DNA of 64,000 nt from Gordonia alkanivorans NBRC 16433 (GTDB lineage Bacteria > Actinomycetota > Actinomycetes > Mycobacteriales > Mycobacteriaceae), in NCBI RefSeq assembly GCF_000225505.1, contig NZ_BACI01000100.1:31201-95200 (forward strand), read 5' to 3'. Within the stretch, counting starts at the first letter, position 1; every line of letters begins with the position of its first letter. The notes under the pieces were generated by a model, which made no database searches, was not told the DNA's origin, and worked only from the letters and a program-made list of their open reading frames with translations. Made by a program: the position numbers and the translations under genes. This document shows positions 44,675 through 55,179 of the stretch, in pieces.

Positions 44675-45420
44675 CGACCGCCCTCTACCTAGCCGCAGAG
44701 GATGGAGAATCATCCATCCAGGTGGGTCATTACACCAAGTTCGAGCTCTTCGGGTTGACCTTCAACCTGGAGACCATCATCGCCACGGCGCTCGCGGCGG
44801 CGATCATGCTCGCGCTGGCGTTCTACCTGAAGTCCAAGGTCACCTCGACGGGTGTGCCGTCGGGTGTGCAGCTCTTCTGGGAGACCGTCACCGTCCAGAT
44901 GCGCAGCCAGGTCGAGAGCGCCATCGGCATGAAGGTCGCCCCGTACGTCCTGCCGCTGGCCGTCTCCCTGTTCACCTTCATCCTGATCTCGAACTGGCTG
45001 TCGATCCTGCCGGTGCAGGTCGGTCACCACGAGATCCTCAAGCCGCCCGCCGCGGACGTGAACTTCGCCTACGCGCTCGCGGTCTTCGTCTTCATCTGGT
45101 ACCAGGCGGCCGGCTTCAAGCAGCGTGGTCTGCTGGGCCACCCCAAGCGCATCCTGAAGGGTCACGTCACCTTCCTCGCACCGATCAACGTGATCGAGGA
45201 GTTCACCAAGCCGATCTCGCTCTCGCTGCGACTCTTCGGCAACGTGTTCGCCGGCAGCATGATGGTCGCCCTGATCGCACTGTTCCCGCCGTACATCATG
45301 TGGGCGCCCAACGCGATCTGGAAGTCCTTCGAGCTGTTCGTCGGCCTGATCCAGGCGTTCATCTTCGCGCTGCTGACGATCCTCTACTTCTCGCAGTCGA
45401 TGGAGACCGAGGATCACTGA
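44671..45420 (+). CDS. atpB: ATP synthase F0 subunit a
   Basis: A 249-residue membrane protein forming the proton half-channels. [20 protein letters not shown] contains the essential Arg in SLSLRLFGN, and the late [22 protein letters not shown] helices are typical. ATG 44671 overlaps the preceding stop by four bases. A 134-bp gap with no gene separates it from atpE; a GC-rich GGGTGAGAACGCC segment is there. It is the first Fo gene of a full operon. Confidence 0.97.
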   Translation: MTTALYLAAEDGESSIQVGHYTKFELFGLTFNLETIIATALAAAIMLALAFYLKSKVTSTGVPSGVQLFWETVTVQMRSQVESAIGMKVAPYVLPLAVSLFTFILISNWLSILPVQVGHHEILKPPAADVNFAYALAVFVFIWYQAAGFKQRGLLGHPKRILKGHVTFLAPINVIEEFTKPISLSLRLFGNVFAGSMMVALIALFPPYIMWAPNAIWKSFELFVGLIQAFIFALLTILYFSQSMETEDH

Positions 45421-45476
45421 CCGCCCGAGCAGGGCACCTCGCGGGGTGAGAACGCCGCGACCACAACCGCACATGA

Positions 45477-45806
<330 letters not shown>

Positions 45807-45853
45807 TCACCGCTCTCCCTTTTGTCGCCGAGTAGAAACGACACCTCACCACA

Positions 45854-46342
45854 ATGACGCTTGCTGCAGAGAACTTCCTGCTTCCGAATGGAACGTTCTT
45901 CGTTGTCCTGCTCATCTTCGTGATTTTGCTGCTGGTCATCCGCAAGTTCGTGGTTCCGCCGATTCAGCAGGTCCTCGAGGAGCGGGACGAGATGATCCAC
46001 CGCACCGCGGAGGACAATCGGACTGCCGCCGCCGAATTCGAGGATGCGGACGTGCAGTTCCGTTCGCTCCTCAAGGAAGCGCGCGGTGAGGCCACCGCCA
46101 AGCGCGACGAAGCTCGCGCCGAGGGCCGTGAACAGCTGAACGAGATGAAGCAGCGAGCGACCGCCGAGGCCGACGCTGCCCTGCAGTCGACCAGCTCCGA
46201 GCTGGCGGCTCAGGGTGAGCAGGCGGCATCGACGGCTGCAGCTGATGTGGACACACTCGCCAAGACCCTCGCGGCGCGTGTGCTCGGTGTCGACTCGGCC
46301 ACTCTTTCCGACACCCGATCGACGAGCGGAGCGGTGAACTGA
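45854..46342 (+). CDS. atpF: ATP synthase F0 subunit b
   Basis: A 162-residue peripheral-stalk subunit. One N-terminal helix (about 13-30, FFVVLLIFVILLLVI) crosses the membrane, followed by a long Ala/Glu/Arg-rich amphipathic helix that dimerises with the b-like part of AtpH. Its TGA shares a base with the atpH start (TGATG). It holds the stator to F1. Confidence 0.96.
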   Translation: MTLAAENFLLPNGTFFVVLLIFVILLLVIRKFVVPPIQQVLEERDEMIHRTAEDNRTAAAEFEDADVQFRSLLKEARGEATAKRDEARAEGREQLNEMKQRATAEADAALQSTSSELAAQGEQAASTAAADVDTLAKTLAARVLGVDSATLSDTRSTSGAVN

Positions 46343-47766
46343 TGGCTGCCAACACTGAGACCGAATCCGACCAGGGCCCCATCGGTACCTGGCTCCACGA
46401 CATCGGTGCTGCTTTCGACCCTGCGATCTTCATCGCTCAGCTCTTCGGCTTCGCGGTCATCATCTTCCTGCTGTGGAAGTACGTCCGCCCGCCGGTGCAG
46501 AAGATGATGCGTGATCGGCAGGAGACGGTGCGCACCCAACTCGCCGAGGCCGAAGCCGCCAAGAAGCGGGTCGCCGAAGGCAAGAAGGCTCGTGAGAAGG
46601 CCGTGACCGAGGCCAAGGCCGAGGCCGAGCAGCTGAAGAAGGACGCCGCGGCCGATGCCGAGGCGATCACCTCCGACATCCGCGCCCAGGCCGATCACGA
46701 GGTCAAGCGCATCTCCGAGCACGGCCGCAACCAGGTCGCGCTGGTGCGGGCGAACCTGGTTCGTCAGCTTCGTACCGACCTCGGTCTCGCCGCGGTCGAC
46801 AAGGCCGGCGAACTCGTGCGCAACCACCTCGCCGACGACTCGGCCCAGGCCGCGAGTGTCGACCGGGTCATCGACGAGCTCGAGGAGATGTCCTCCGGAT
46901 CGTCGTCGGCGGTTCCGTCGAGCGCCAAGCTCGTCGGTCTGCACGCCATGCGTGCCGCCAGCCGCGACGCCGCTCTCGCGGTGTCGGACAAGTTCGACTC
47001 GGCTGCGAGCGATCTCGACGGTGCGGCGCTCGCCGCGGCGTCGGGTGATCTGACCGCGGCCATCAACCTCCTCGGCGAGAACCCGGTGCTGCGCAAGCGA
47101 CTGGTCGAGGACGACGAGAACGCCGCCGGCAAGAACTCGCTGGTGCACACCCTGTTCGACGGCAAGGTGGCCGCGGTGGTCGTGGAGGTTCTCGCAACCG
47201 CCTCGACTCAGCGCTGGTCGTCGTCGGGCGACTTCATCACCGCCCTGCGTCGCCAGAACTCGCTGATCGTGCTCACCGCCGCCGAGCGTGACGGGGTCAT
47301 CGAGCAGGTCGAGGACGAGCTGTTCCGGGTCAGCCGGATCCTGGAGGCCAACCCGCAGCTCGCGTCGCTGCTCTCCGATCACGGCAAGGACGCCGACAAG
47401 CGCGTCGACCTCCTGCAGAAGCTGGTGGGGGAGAAGGTCAGCGGCCACACCTGGACGCTGCTGTCCTCGACCGTCCGCCTGCTGAACGGTCAGGCCGCCG
47501 ATGTCGCCGTCGATCAGCTCGCCGAGCTGGCCGCCGCCCGACGCGGCGAATCGGTCGCCCACGTCGTGTCGGCCTCCGAACTGGCCGACGCACAGGTCGA
47601 GCGCCTCGCGACCGTCCTCGGCGGGATCTACGGCCGCACCATCTCGGTGCAGACCGAGGTCCAGCCCGAACTGCTGGGCGGCCTGCGGATCAGCGTCGGC
47701 GACGAGGTCATCGACGCCGATGTCGCCACGCGCCTCGCGAAGGCAGCCGAGACGCTGCCGCGCTGA
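46342..47766 (+). CDS. atpH: ATP synthase fused subunit b-delta
   Basis: A 474-residue fusion. Residues 1-170 repeat a b-like architecture: a membrane helix (about 31-50) and a long Ala/Lys/Glu coiled region with many AEAEAAKKR-type steps. The C-terminal part (about 200-474) is a delta/OSCP-like domain ending with QTEVQPELLGGLRISVGDEVID. Such b-delta fusions occur across mycolic-acid bacteria and provide one of the two stalk chains. ATG 46342 overlaps atpF by one base. No separate delta gene exists in the operon. Confidence 0.95.
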   Translation: MAANTETESDQGPIGTWLHDIGAAFDPAIFIAQLFGFAVIIFLLWKYVRPPVQKMMRDRQETVRTQLAEAEAAKKRVAEGKKAREKAVTEAKAEAEQLKKDAAADAEAITSDIRAQADHEVKRISEHGRNQVALVRANLVRQLRTDLGLAAVDKAGELVRNHLADDSAQAASVDRVIDELEEMSSGSSSAVPSSAKLVGLHAMRAASRDAALAVSDKFDSAASDLDGAALAAASGDLTAAINLLGENPVLRKRLVEDDENAAGKNSLVHTLFDGKVAAVVVEVLATASTQRWSSSGDFITALRRQNSLIVLTAAERDGVIEQVEDELFRVSRILEANPQLASLLSDHGKDADKRVDLLQKLVGEKVSGHTWTLLSSTVRLLNGQAADVAVDQLAELAAARRGESVAHVVSASELADAQVERLATVLGGIYGRTISVQTEVQPELLGGLRISVGDEVIDADVATRLAKAAETLPR

Positions 47767-47845
47767 CGCAGCTCGACCCTGACCACCCGAACACCCAAGC
47801 CCGAGCCCTAAAGCCTCAGAGCTAATCAAGGAAAGACGAGAACCC

Positions 47846-49474
47846 ATGGCGGAGTTGACGATCTCACCAGACGAGATTAAGGGAGCGATCGAGCAGTACG
47901 TCTCGTCGTTCGAAGCCGAAGCGTCGCGTGACGAGGTCGGTATGATCACCGATACGTCGGACGGTATCGCTCACGTCAGCGGACTGCCCAGCGCAATGGC
48001 CAACGAGCTCCTCGAGTTCCCCGGCGGCGTCCTCGGCGTCGCGCTGAACCTCGACGAGGACGAGATCGGCGCCGTCATCCTGGGTGACTACGAGTCCCTG
48101 GAAGAAGGCCAGCAGGTCAGCCGTACCGGCAACGTGCTCTCCGTGCCCGTCGGCGACGCCTTCCTCGGCCGCGTGGTCGATCCCCTCGGCGCCCCGATCG
48201 ACGGACAGGGCGACATCGAGGCGGAAGAGCAGCGCGTCCTGGAGCTGCAGGCCGCCTCGGTGCTCGAGCGCCAGCCCGTCGAGGAGTCCCTCGCCACCGG
48301 CATCAAGGCCATCGACGCCATGACCGCCATCGGCCGCGGACAGCGTCAGCTCGTCATCGGCGACCGCAAGACCGGCAAGACCGCCGTCTGCATCGACGCC
48401 ATCCTGAACCAGAAGGCCAACTGGGAGACCGGCGACCCCACCAAGCAGGTCCGCTGCATCTACGTCGCGATCGGCCAGAAGGGTTCGACCATCGCCGGCG
48501 TCAAGTCCGCTCTCGAAGAGGCCGGCGCGATGGAGTACACCACCATCGTGGCGGCCCCGGCCTCGGACTCGGCCGGCTTCAAGTGGCTCGCCCCGTACAC
48601 CGGTTCGGCCATCGGCCAGCACTGGATGTACCAGGGCAAGCACGTCCTCATCGTGTTCGACGACCTGACCAAGCAGGCCGAGGCTTACCGCGCCATCTCG
48701 CTGCTGCTGCGCCGCCCGCCGGGCCGCGAGGCATACCCGGGTGACGTCTTCTACTTGCACTCGCGCCTCCTGGAGCGTTGTGCGAAGCTCTCCGACGAGC
48801 TCGGCGGCGGCTCGATGACCGGTCTGCCGATCATCGAGACCAAGGCGAACGACGTCTCTGCGTTCATCCCGACCAACGTCATCTCGATCACCGACGGCCA
48901 GGTCTTCCTGGAGTCGGACCTGTTCAACAAGGGTGTCCGCCCCGCCATCAACGTCGGTACCTCGGTGTCGCGCGTCGGTGGTGCCGCACAGACCAAGGGC
49001 CTCAAGAAGGTCTCGGGTTCGCTGCGTCTGGAGCTGGCCCAGTTCCGCGAGCTGGAGGCCTTCTCGGCCTTCGCCTCCGACCTCGACGATGCGTCGAAGG
49101 CGCAGCTCGAGCGCGGTGCCCGCTGGGTCGAGATGCTCAAGCAGGACCAGTACAGCCCCTTCTCGGTCGAGGACCAGATCGTCTCGATCTACCTCTGCGG
49201 TGAGGGTCACTACGACTCGGTGCCGGTCGACGACGTGCGCAACTTCGAGACCCAGCTGCTGAGCCACCTGCACCACAACGCGAAGGGTGTCTACGACTCG
49301 ATCGCCGGCGGCAAGGCGCTCGCCGACGACCAGGCCGAGGCCCTCGTCGCCGAGACCAACAAGTTCAAGAACGGCTACCTCACCCACGACGGCCGTCGCG
49401 TGGTCAACGAGGCCGAGGCGCAGGCAATGGATGCCGAGAACGTCGAGAACGAAGAGATCAAGATCCGCAAGTGA
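47846..49474 (+). CDS. atpA: ATP synthase F1 subunit alpha
   Basis: A 542-residue non-catalytic nucleotide-binding subunit. Walker [10 protein letters not shown] lies near residue 173, [25 protein letters not shown] is the family block (shown by [10 protein letters not shown]), and the long C-terminus ends in a Glu-rich tail, as in mycobacteria, where a C-terminal extension restrains ATP hydrolysis. AAGGAAAGACGAG precedes ATG 47846. Confidence 0.98.
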   Translation: MAELTISPDEIKGAIEQYVSSFEAEASRDEVGMITDTSDGIAHVSGLPSAMANELLEFPGGVLGVALNLDEDEIGAVILGDYESLEEGQQVSRTGNVLSVPVGDAFLGRVVDPLGAPIDGQGDIEAEEQRVLELQAASVLERQPVEESLATGIKAIDAMTAIGRGQRQLVIGDRKTGKTAVCIDAILNQKANWETGDPTKQVRCIYVAIGQKGSTIAGVKSALEEAGAMEYTTIVAAPASDSAGFKWLAPYTGSAIGQHWMYQGKHVLIVFDDLTKQAEAYRAISLLLRRPPGREAYPGDVFYLHSRLLERCAKLSDELGGGSMTGLPIIETKANDVSAFIPTNVISITDGQVFLESDLFNKGVRPAINVGTSVSRVGGAAQTKGLKKVSGSLRLELAQFRELEAFSAFASDLDDASKAQLERGARWVEMLKQDQYSPFSVEDQIVSIYLCGEGHYDSVPVDDVRNFETQLLSHLHHNAKGVYDSIAGGKALADDQAEALVAETNKFKNGYLTHDGRRVVNEAEAQAMDAENVENEEIKIRK

Positions 49475-49519
49475 TCTCAGACGTCAACGGACATTGCGAT
49501 AAGGAAGGGGTGAGGGCTC

Positions 49520-50443
49520 ATGGCCAGCATTCGTGAGCTGCGCTCACGCATCCGGTCGGTCCAGTCGACCAAGAAGATCACCAAGGCTCAGGAGCTGATC
49601 GCGACCTCGCGTATCACGAAGGCCCAGGGTCGCGTCGCGGCGGCGAAGCCGTACTCGGAAGAGATGACGACGGTGCTCTCCGAGCTCGCGAGCAACTCGG
49701 GCTACCTGGACAACCCGCTGCTGAACGAGCGTGAGAATCCCAAGCGTGCGGCGATCCTGGTGGTCACCAGCGATCGCGGTATGTGCGGTGGTTACAACGC
49801 CAACGTGCTCAAGGCGACCCGTGAGCTCATCGCGCTGCTGCGCGAGGAGGGCAAGGAAGCCGTGCTCTTCGTGATGGGTCGAAAGGGTGTGGGGTTCTTC
49901 AACTTCCGCGGCCTGACCGTCTCGGATTCGTGGACCGGCTTCTCGGAGGCCCCGAAGTACTCCGACGCCAGCACCGCGACGCAGTTCCTGGTGGATCTGT
50001 TCGTGGCCGGCTCGGGCACCGAGGTCGAGCGTCCGGGTGGCGACGGCGTCCTCGAGGGCGTCGACGAACTGCACCTGGTCTACACCCGGTTCCAGTCGAT
50101 GCTGTCGCAGGTGCCGGAGGTTCGCCGGGTGGCGCCGCTGGTCGTGTCCGAGGACGACGATCCGTCCGACGACACCCCGTCCCGGAACTACACGTTCGAG
50201 CCGGGTGCGGATGCGCTGCTCGACGCGCTGCTGCCGAAGTACGTGGCAACGCGGGTGTACGCGGCACTGCTGGATTCGGCCGCGTCGGAGTCGGCTGCTC
50301 GCCGTACCGCCATGAAGGCGGCGACCGACAACGCCGAGGAACTGGCCAAGACGCTGTCGCGTGAGGCCAACCAGCTCCGCCAGGCCCAGATCACCCAGGA
50401 AATCAGCGAGATCGTCGGTGGTTCGAGCGCACTGGCCACCTAG
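49520..50443 (+). CDS. atpG: ATP synthase F1 subunit gamma
   Basis: A 307-residue rotor shaft with N- and C-terminal helices ([14 protein letters not shown] and [11 protein letters not shown] ends). Between FVAGSGTE and [11 protein letters not shown] an insertion, including [13 protein letters not shown] at about residues 165-180, marks the actinobacterial gamma loop that is absent from E. coli and reported in mycobacteria to affect hydrolysis. ATG 49520 follows AAGGAAGGGGTGAGGGCTC. Confidence 0.97.
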   Translation: MASIRELRSRIRSVQSTKKITKAQELIATSRITKAQGRVAAAKPYSEEMTTVLSELASNSGYLDNPLLNERENPKRAAILVVTSDRGMCGGYNANVLKATRELIALLREEGKEAVLFVMGRKGVGFFNFRGLTVSDSWTGFSEAPKYSDASTATQFLVDLFVAGSGTEVERPGGDGVLEGVDELHLVYTRFQSMLSQVPEVRRVAPLVVSEDDDPSDDTPSRNYTFEPGADALLDALLPKYVATRVYAALLDSAASESAARRTAMKAATDNAEELAKTLSREANQLRQAQITQEISEIVGGSSALAT

Positions 50444-50465
50444 CCACCGCGCCCCCGAGTCCTGA

Positions 50466-51959
<1,494 letters not shown>

Positions 51960-51968
51960 CGGTAATCC

Positions 51969-52349
51969 ATGGCTGAGAAGTCCTTCCACGTGGAGGTTGT
52001 CTCCGCGGATTCGAGCCTGTACTCGGGCGAGGCCACGTTCCTGATCGCGCAGACCACGGTCGGCGAGCTGGGCATCCTGGCCAACCACGAGCCGCTCCTG
52101 GGCCAGCTGGTCCCGGGTGGCTTCGTGGTGATCGTCGAGGAGAACGGCAATCGCCGCGCGGCCGCGGTCGAGGGCGGATTCCTGTCCGTCACCGGCGAGG
52201 CCGTCACAGTGCTCGCGGAGTCGGCCGACTGGGCCGACGACGTCGACGTCAACGCGGAGAAGACCGCACTCGAGCAGGCTGAGCCGGACTCCCCGGAGTA
52301 CCACCGTGCTCACGCGCGTTTGACTGCGGCACAGCAGCTTTCGAAGTAG
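51969..52349 (+). CDS. atpC: ATP synthase F1 subunit epsilon
   Basis: A 126-residue epsilon subunit. The N-terminal beta-sandwich (about 1-85, with EATFLIAQTTVGELGILANHEPLLGQLVPGG family steps, e.g. GELGILANHEPLL) contacts gamma and the c-ring. The C-terminal helical tail is short relative to E. coli epsilon, as in mycobacteria. It closes the operon before a strong terminator. Confidence 0.97.
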   Translation: MAEKSFHVEVVSADSSLYSGEATFLIAQTTVGELGILANHEPLLGQLVPGGFVVIVEENGNRRAAAVEGGFLSVTGEAVTVLAESADWADDVDVNAEKTALEQAEPDSPEYHRAHARLTAAQQLSK

Positions 52350-52371
52350 CACCCGCGCTCGCGCGACGGTC

Positions 52372-52415
52372 ACCTCGGCCGGTCATCGGATATGCATCCG
52401 GTGACCGGCCGAGGT
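52372..52415 (+). terminator. Strong hairpin terminator after the ATP synthase operon
   Basis: ACCTCGGCCGGTCA (52372-52385) pairs with TGACCGGCCGAGGT (52402-52415), and inner TCGGAT/ATCCGG bases pair partly. It is followed by CGTTTCG. It lies 22 bases after the atpC stop. Beyond it, to 52554, is a leader without a supported gene. Confidence 0.85.
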
Positions 52416-52554
52416 CGTTTCGCGCCCGATGTGCGTGATCTGGCATGCTGGATCCACAGCCCTTGTCCCGCTCGTCGGGTCATGCCGTCGATGATCGATC
52501 AGGATCTCCGACGGCGGACCGGACGTTTGCGGTGACCGCACAAAGGAGTAGGTG

Positions 52555-53043
52555 ATGACGCTGCTGGTCGTATTGCTCAGTGTGCTGCTGGCGGTGGCCG
52601 TCATCGTCTGCGTTCTGCTCGCGGTGCGTCTGGCCCAGCTCCGACGCGTCGGCACCCCGATCCTGCTGCGCACCATCCCCGCAGAGGTAGATCACGGCTG
52701 GCGTCACGGCACGGTGCACTACAGCGACGACTCGCTGCGCTACTACCGGCTGGCCTCACTGCGTCCGGGCCCCAACGTCACCTTCGCCCGTCAGGGCATC
52801 GAGATCGCGGGCCGGCGACGCCCCGAGGGAACCGAGATGGAGATCCTCGACGGCATGGTGATCCTGCAGGTACAGACCACCGGCAAGACCCACACCATCG
52901 GCAAGGGTTCCGATGGTGCGGGCTCGGACGGCAAGGTCAAGGACGGTTACGAGCTCGCCATGGGCCCGGGCGCGGTCACCGCGTTCCAGTCCTGGCTGGA
53001 GTCCCGGCAGTCTGCACGGTCACAGCGGCGCAAGAGCGCCTGA
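52555..53043 (+). CDS. DUF2550 membrane-anchored protein (Rv1312-like)
   Basis: A 162-residue protein of unknown function found after atpC in mycolic-acid bacteria. A single N-terminal membrane helix (about 2-27) is followed by a cytosolic or outer beta-rich domain with RYYRLASLRPGPNVTFARQG and a basic C-terminus ending RRKSA. ATG 52555 is preferred over GTG 52552; AAAGGAG lies nearby. No catalytic motif was seen. It is separated from the ATP synthase genes by a terminator, so it has its own promoter. Confidence 0.85.
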   Translation: MTLLVVLLSVLLAVAVIVCVLLAVRLAQLRRVGTPILLRTIPAEVDHGWRHGTVHYSDDSLRYYRLASLRPGPNVTFARQGIEIAGRRRPEGTEMEILDGMVILQVQTTGKTHTIGKGSDGAGSDGKVKDGYELAMGPGAVTAFQSWLESRQSARSQRRKSA

Positions 53044-53099
53044 GTCCGTCAGACGGGCGGGATCGTCCTGTCTCCGGGGCCTACCAGGTCTCGGACCTC

Positions 53100-53714
53100 T
53101 CAGCTGTCGGACGACTCCGGACGCTCCCGGTTGCCGCCCGGAACCCACTTCACGTCACCGAGGGTGCCGTCGGGAGCCCGGTTGGCCACCCGCGACAGGA
53201 TGAACAGCAGGTCGGACAGGCGGTTGAGGTACTTCGCCGGAAGGACGCTCGTGTTGTCCGGATAGGCGGCCACCGCGGCCCACGCCGAACGTTCCGCGCG
53301 ACGGGTCACCGTGCGGGCCTGATGCAGTAGTGCCGCCAACGGGGTTCCGCCCGGCAGGATGAACGAGTCCAACGGCGGAAGCTCGGAGCCGAAGTCGTCG
53401 CACCAGCCCTCGAGGGCGTCGATGTACTCCTGGGCGATCCGCAGCGGCGGGTACTCCGGGTTCTCGACGATCGGCGAGGACAGGTCGGCGCCGGCGTCGA
53501 ACAGGTCGTTCTGCACGGTGGACAACACCGCGGCGATGTCGGCGGGTACGTCACCGCCGAGAGCCAACGCCATGCCGATCGCGCCGTTGGCTTCGTCACA
53601 GTCGGCATAGGCGACAACACGCGGATCGGTCTTGGGAACGCGCGAGAAGTCACTCAAACCGGTCGAACCGTCGTCGCCGGTGCGGGTGTAGATCCTCGTC
53701 AGATGAACGGCCAT
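53100..53714 (-). CDS. pduO: Cob(I)alamin adenosyltransferase, PduO type
   Basis: A 204-residue enzyme making adenosylcobalamin from ATP and cob(I)alamin. The ATP-binding N-terminal signature [14 protein letters not shown], the [18 protein letters not shown] segment and [14 protein letters not shown] match the PduO family rather than CobA or EutT. Adenosylcobalamin is used by enzymes such as methylmalonyl-CoA mutase. It is divergent from murA across 56 bp and convergent with the DUF2550 gene. M. tuberculosis has the same gene next to murA (Rv1314c), as I recall. Confidence 0.94.
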   Translation of the reverse strand: MAVHLTRIYTRTGDDGSTGLSDFSRVPKTDPRVVAYADCDEANGAIGMALALGGDVPADIAAVLSTVQNDLFDAGADLSSPIVENPEYPPLRIAQEYIDALEGWCDDFGSELPPLDSFILPGGTPLAALLHQARTVTRRAERSAWAAVAAYPDNTSVLPAKYLNRLSDLLFILSRVANRAPDGTLGDVKWVPGGNRERPESSDS

Positions 53715-53757
53715 GCGTTGAATGTACTGCGTGCGATGAGCGCCGGACGGCGGCGGA

Positions 53758-53763
53758 TAAGGT
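53758..53763 (+). promoter_or_regulatory. murA: Putative -10 element (TAAGGT) for a leaderless murA transcript
   Basis: TAAGGT ends seven bases before GTG 53771. A transcript starting at or near the start codon would lack a leader. This supports GTG 53771 over the in-frame GTG 53762, which would lie inside the -10. Confidence 0.55.
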
Positions 53764-53770
53764 GGCATGC

Positions 53771-55027
53771 GTGAGCGATCGGTTTCTGGTGACGGGCGGG
53801 GCACGTCTGTCCGGTGAGGTGTCGGTGGGTGGCGCCAAGAACAGCGTGCTGAAGCTGATGGCGGCGGCGTTGCTGGCCGAGGGGACGACGGTGCTGACCA
53901 ACGCGCCCGAGATCGCCGACGTGCCGTTGATGGCCGACGTCCTGCGCGGTCTGGGTGCCGTCGTGGAGATGGACGGCGACACCGTCTCGATCACGGCCCC
54001 GGCCGAACCGAAGTTCCATGCCGATTTCGCGGCCGTCCGCCAGTTCCGCGCCTCGGTGTGCGTCCTCGGACCGCTGATGGCCCGGTGCCATCGGGCTGTC
54101 GTGGCCCTCCCGGGCGGCGACGCGATCGGGTCGCGGCCCCTGGACATGCATCAGGCGGGTCTGCGCGCGCTGGGCGCGACCAGCTCGATCGAGCACGGCT
54201 GCGTGGTGGCCGAGGCCGACGCACTCGTCGGCGCGCCGATCGCGCTCGAGTTCCCGTCGGTGGGTGCCACCGAGAACATTCTGATGGCGGCGGTCCTGGC
54301 CGAGGGCCAGACGACCATCGACAACGCCGCACGCGAGCCGGAGATCGTCGATCTCTGCGTGATGTTGCAGCAGATGGGTGCGCAGATCGAGGGAGCAGGC
54401 ACCTCGACGCTGACCGTGAACGGCGTCGACCGCCTGCATCCCGCTACCCACCGGGTGGTGGGGGACCGCATCGTCGGTGCCACGTGGGGGATCGCCGCCG
54501 CGATGACGCGCGGTGACGTGACCGTCCGGGGTGTGCAGCCCGAGCATCTGCAGCTCGTGCTGAACAAGCTCGTCGACACCGGCGCCCGCGTCGACACCTT
54601 CGACGACGGCTTCCGGGTGCGTCACGACAACCGGCCGGTCGCGGTCAACGTCTCGACGCTGCCGTTCCCCGGTTTCCCCACCGACCTGCAGCCGATGGCG
54701 ATCGGCCTCGCCGCCATCTCCGAGGGCATGTCCGTCATCACCGAGAACGTCTTCGAGGCCCGGTTCCGCTTCGTCGAGGAGATGGTCCGCCTCGGGGCAG
54801 ACGCACGCACCGACGGCCACCACGCGGTCATCCGCGGAATCGAGAAGCTCTCGAGCGCGCCCGTCTGGTGTTCGGACATCCGCGCCGGCGCCGGTCTGGT
54901 GCTCGCCGGCCTCGTTGCCGACGGCGTCACCGAGGTGCACGACGTCGAACACATCGACCGCGGCTACCCGCACTTCGTCGAGATCCTCCGCAGTCTCGGC
55001 GGCGAGATCGAGCGCGTCTCCGACTGA
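53771..55027 (+). CDS. murA: UDP-N-acetylglucosamine 1-carboxyvinyltransferase with Asp117
   Basis: A 418-residue enoylpyruvate transferase, first committed step of peptidoglycan synthesis, adding PEP to UDP-GlcNAc. GGAKNSVLK near residue 22 contributes the UDP-GlcNAc-binding Lys, and SVGATENIL and FPTDLQPM are further family blocks. The catalytic loop reads [12 protein letters not shown]: Asp117 replaces the Cys attacked by fosfomycin, as in mycobacteria, giving expected intrinsic fosfomycin resistance. GTG 53771 aligns with the mycobacterial start. It is the last conserved gene before the accessory alcohol-oxidation region and the rRNA operon. Confidence 0.97.
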   Translation: MSDRFLVTGGARLSGEVSVGGAKNSVLKLMAAALLAEGTTVLTNAPEIADVPLMADVLRGLGAVVEMDGDTVSITAPAEPKFHADFAAVRQFRASVCVLGPLMARCHRAVVALPGGDAIGSRPLDMHQAGLRALGATSSIEHGCVVAEADALVGAPIALEFPSVGATENILMAAVLAEGQTTIDNAAREPEIVDLCVMLQQMGAQIEGAGTSTLTVNGVDRLHPATHRVVGDRIVGATWGIAAAMTRGDVTVRGVQPEHLQLVLNKLVDTGARVDTFDDGFRVRHDNRPVAVNVSTLPFPGFPTDLQPMAIGLAAISEGMSVITENVFEARFRFVEEMVRLGADARTDGHHAVIRGIEKLSSAPVWCSDIRAGAGLVLAGLVADGVTEVHDVEHIDRGYPHFVEILRSLGGEIERVSD

Positions 55028-55040
55028 CCCGTGGGTGCCG

Positions 55041-55060
55041 ACCTGTCCGATCGGACAGGT
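55041..55060. promoter_or_regulatory. Perfect 20-bp palindrome upstream of mno
   Basis: ACCTGTCCGATCGGACAGGT reads the same on both strands. It is 13 bp after the murA stop and 119 bp before the mno ATG. There is no loop and no T run, so it fits a dimeric regulator site better than a terminator. A related site is at 63461-63478 near mftM. The MnoR-like response regulator encoded in this cluster is the natural candidate ligand. Confidence 0.6.
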
Positions 55061-55082
55061 GGTACCCCCGTCCCGATGGGCC

Positions 55083-55166
55083 GACCCTGTCCGCCAAGGG
55101 TCAGGACCCCTTGTGGCCGTTGTGATCTGAGCGACATTCTCGTTGTGACAGACCCAACCGTCACAA
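55083..55166 (+). promoter_or_regulatory. mno promoter and leader region with repeats
   Basis: GACCCT (55083-55088) and AGGGTC (55097-55102) form an inverted repeat. TTGTGG (55111-55116) and CATTCT (55135-55140) are a possible promoter with 18-base spacing. TTGTGA occurs at 55120 and again at 55143, 23 bases apart. TTGTGAC (55143-55149) and GTCACAA (55160-55166) form a stem whose right arm runs into the AAGGAG ribosome-binding site, so it could restrict translation. Confidence 0.45.
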
Positions 55167-55179
55167 GGAGTTCACCCCC

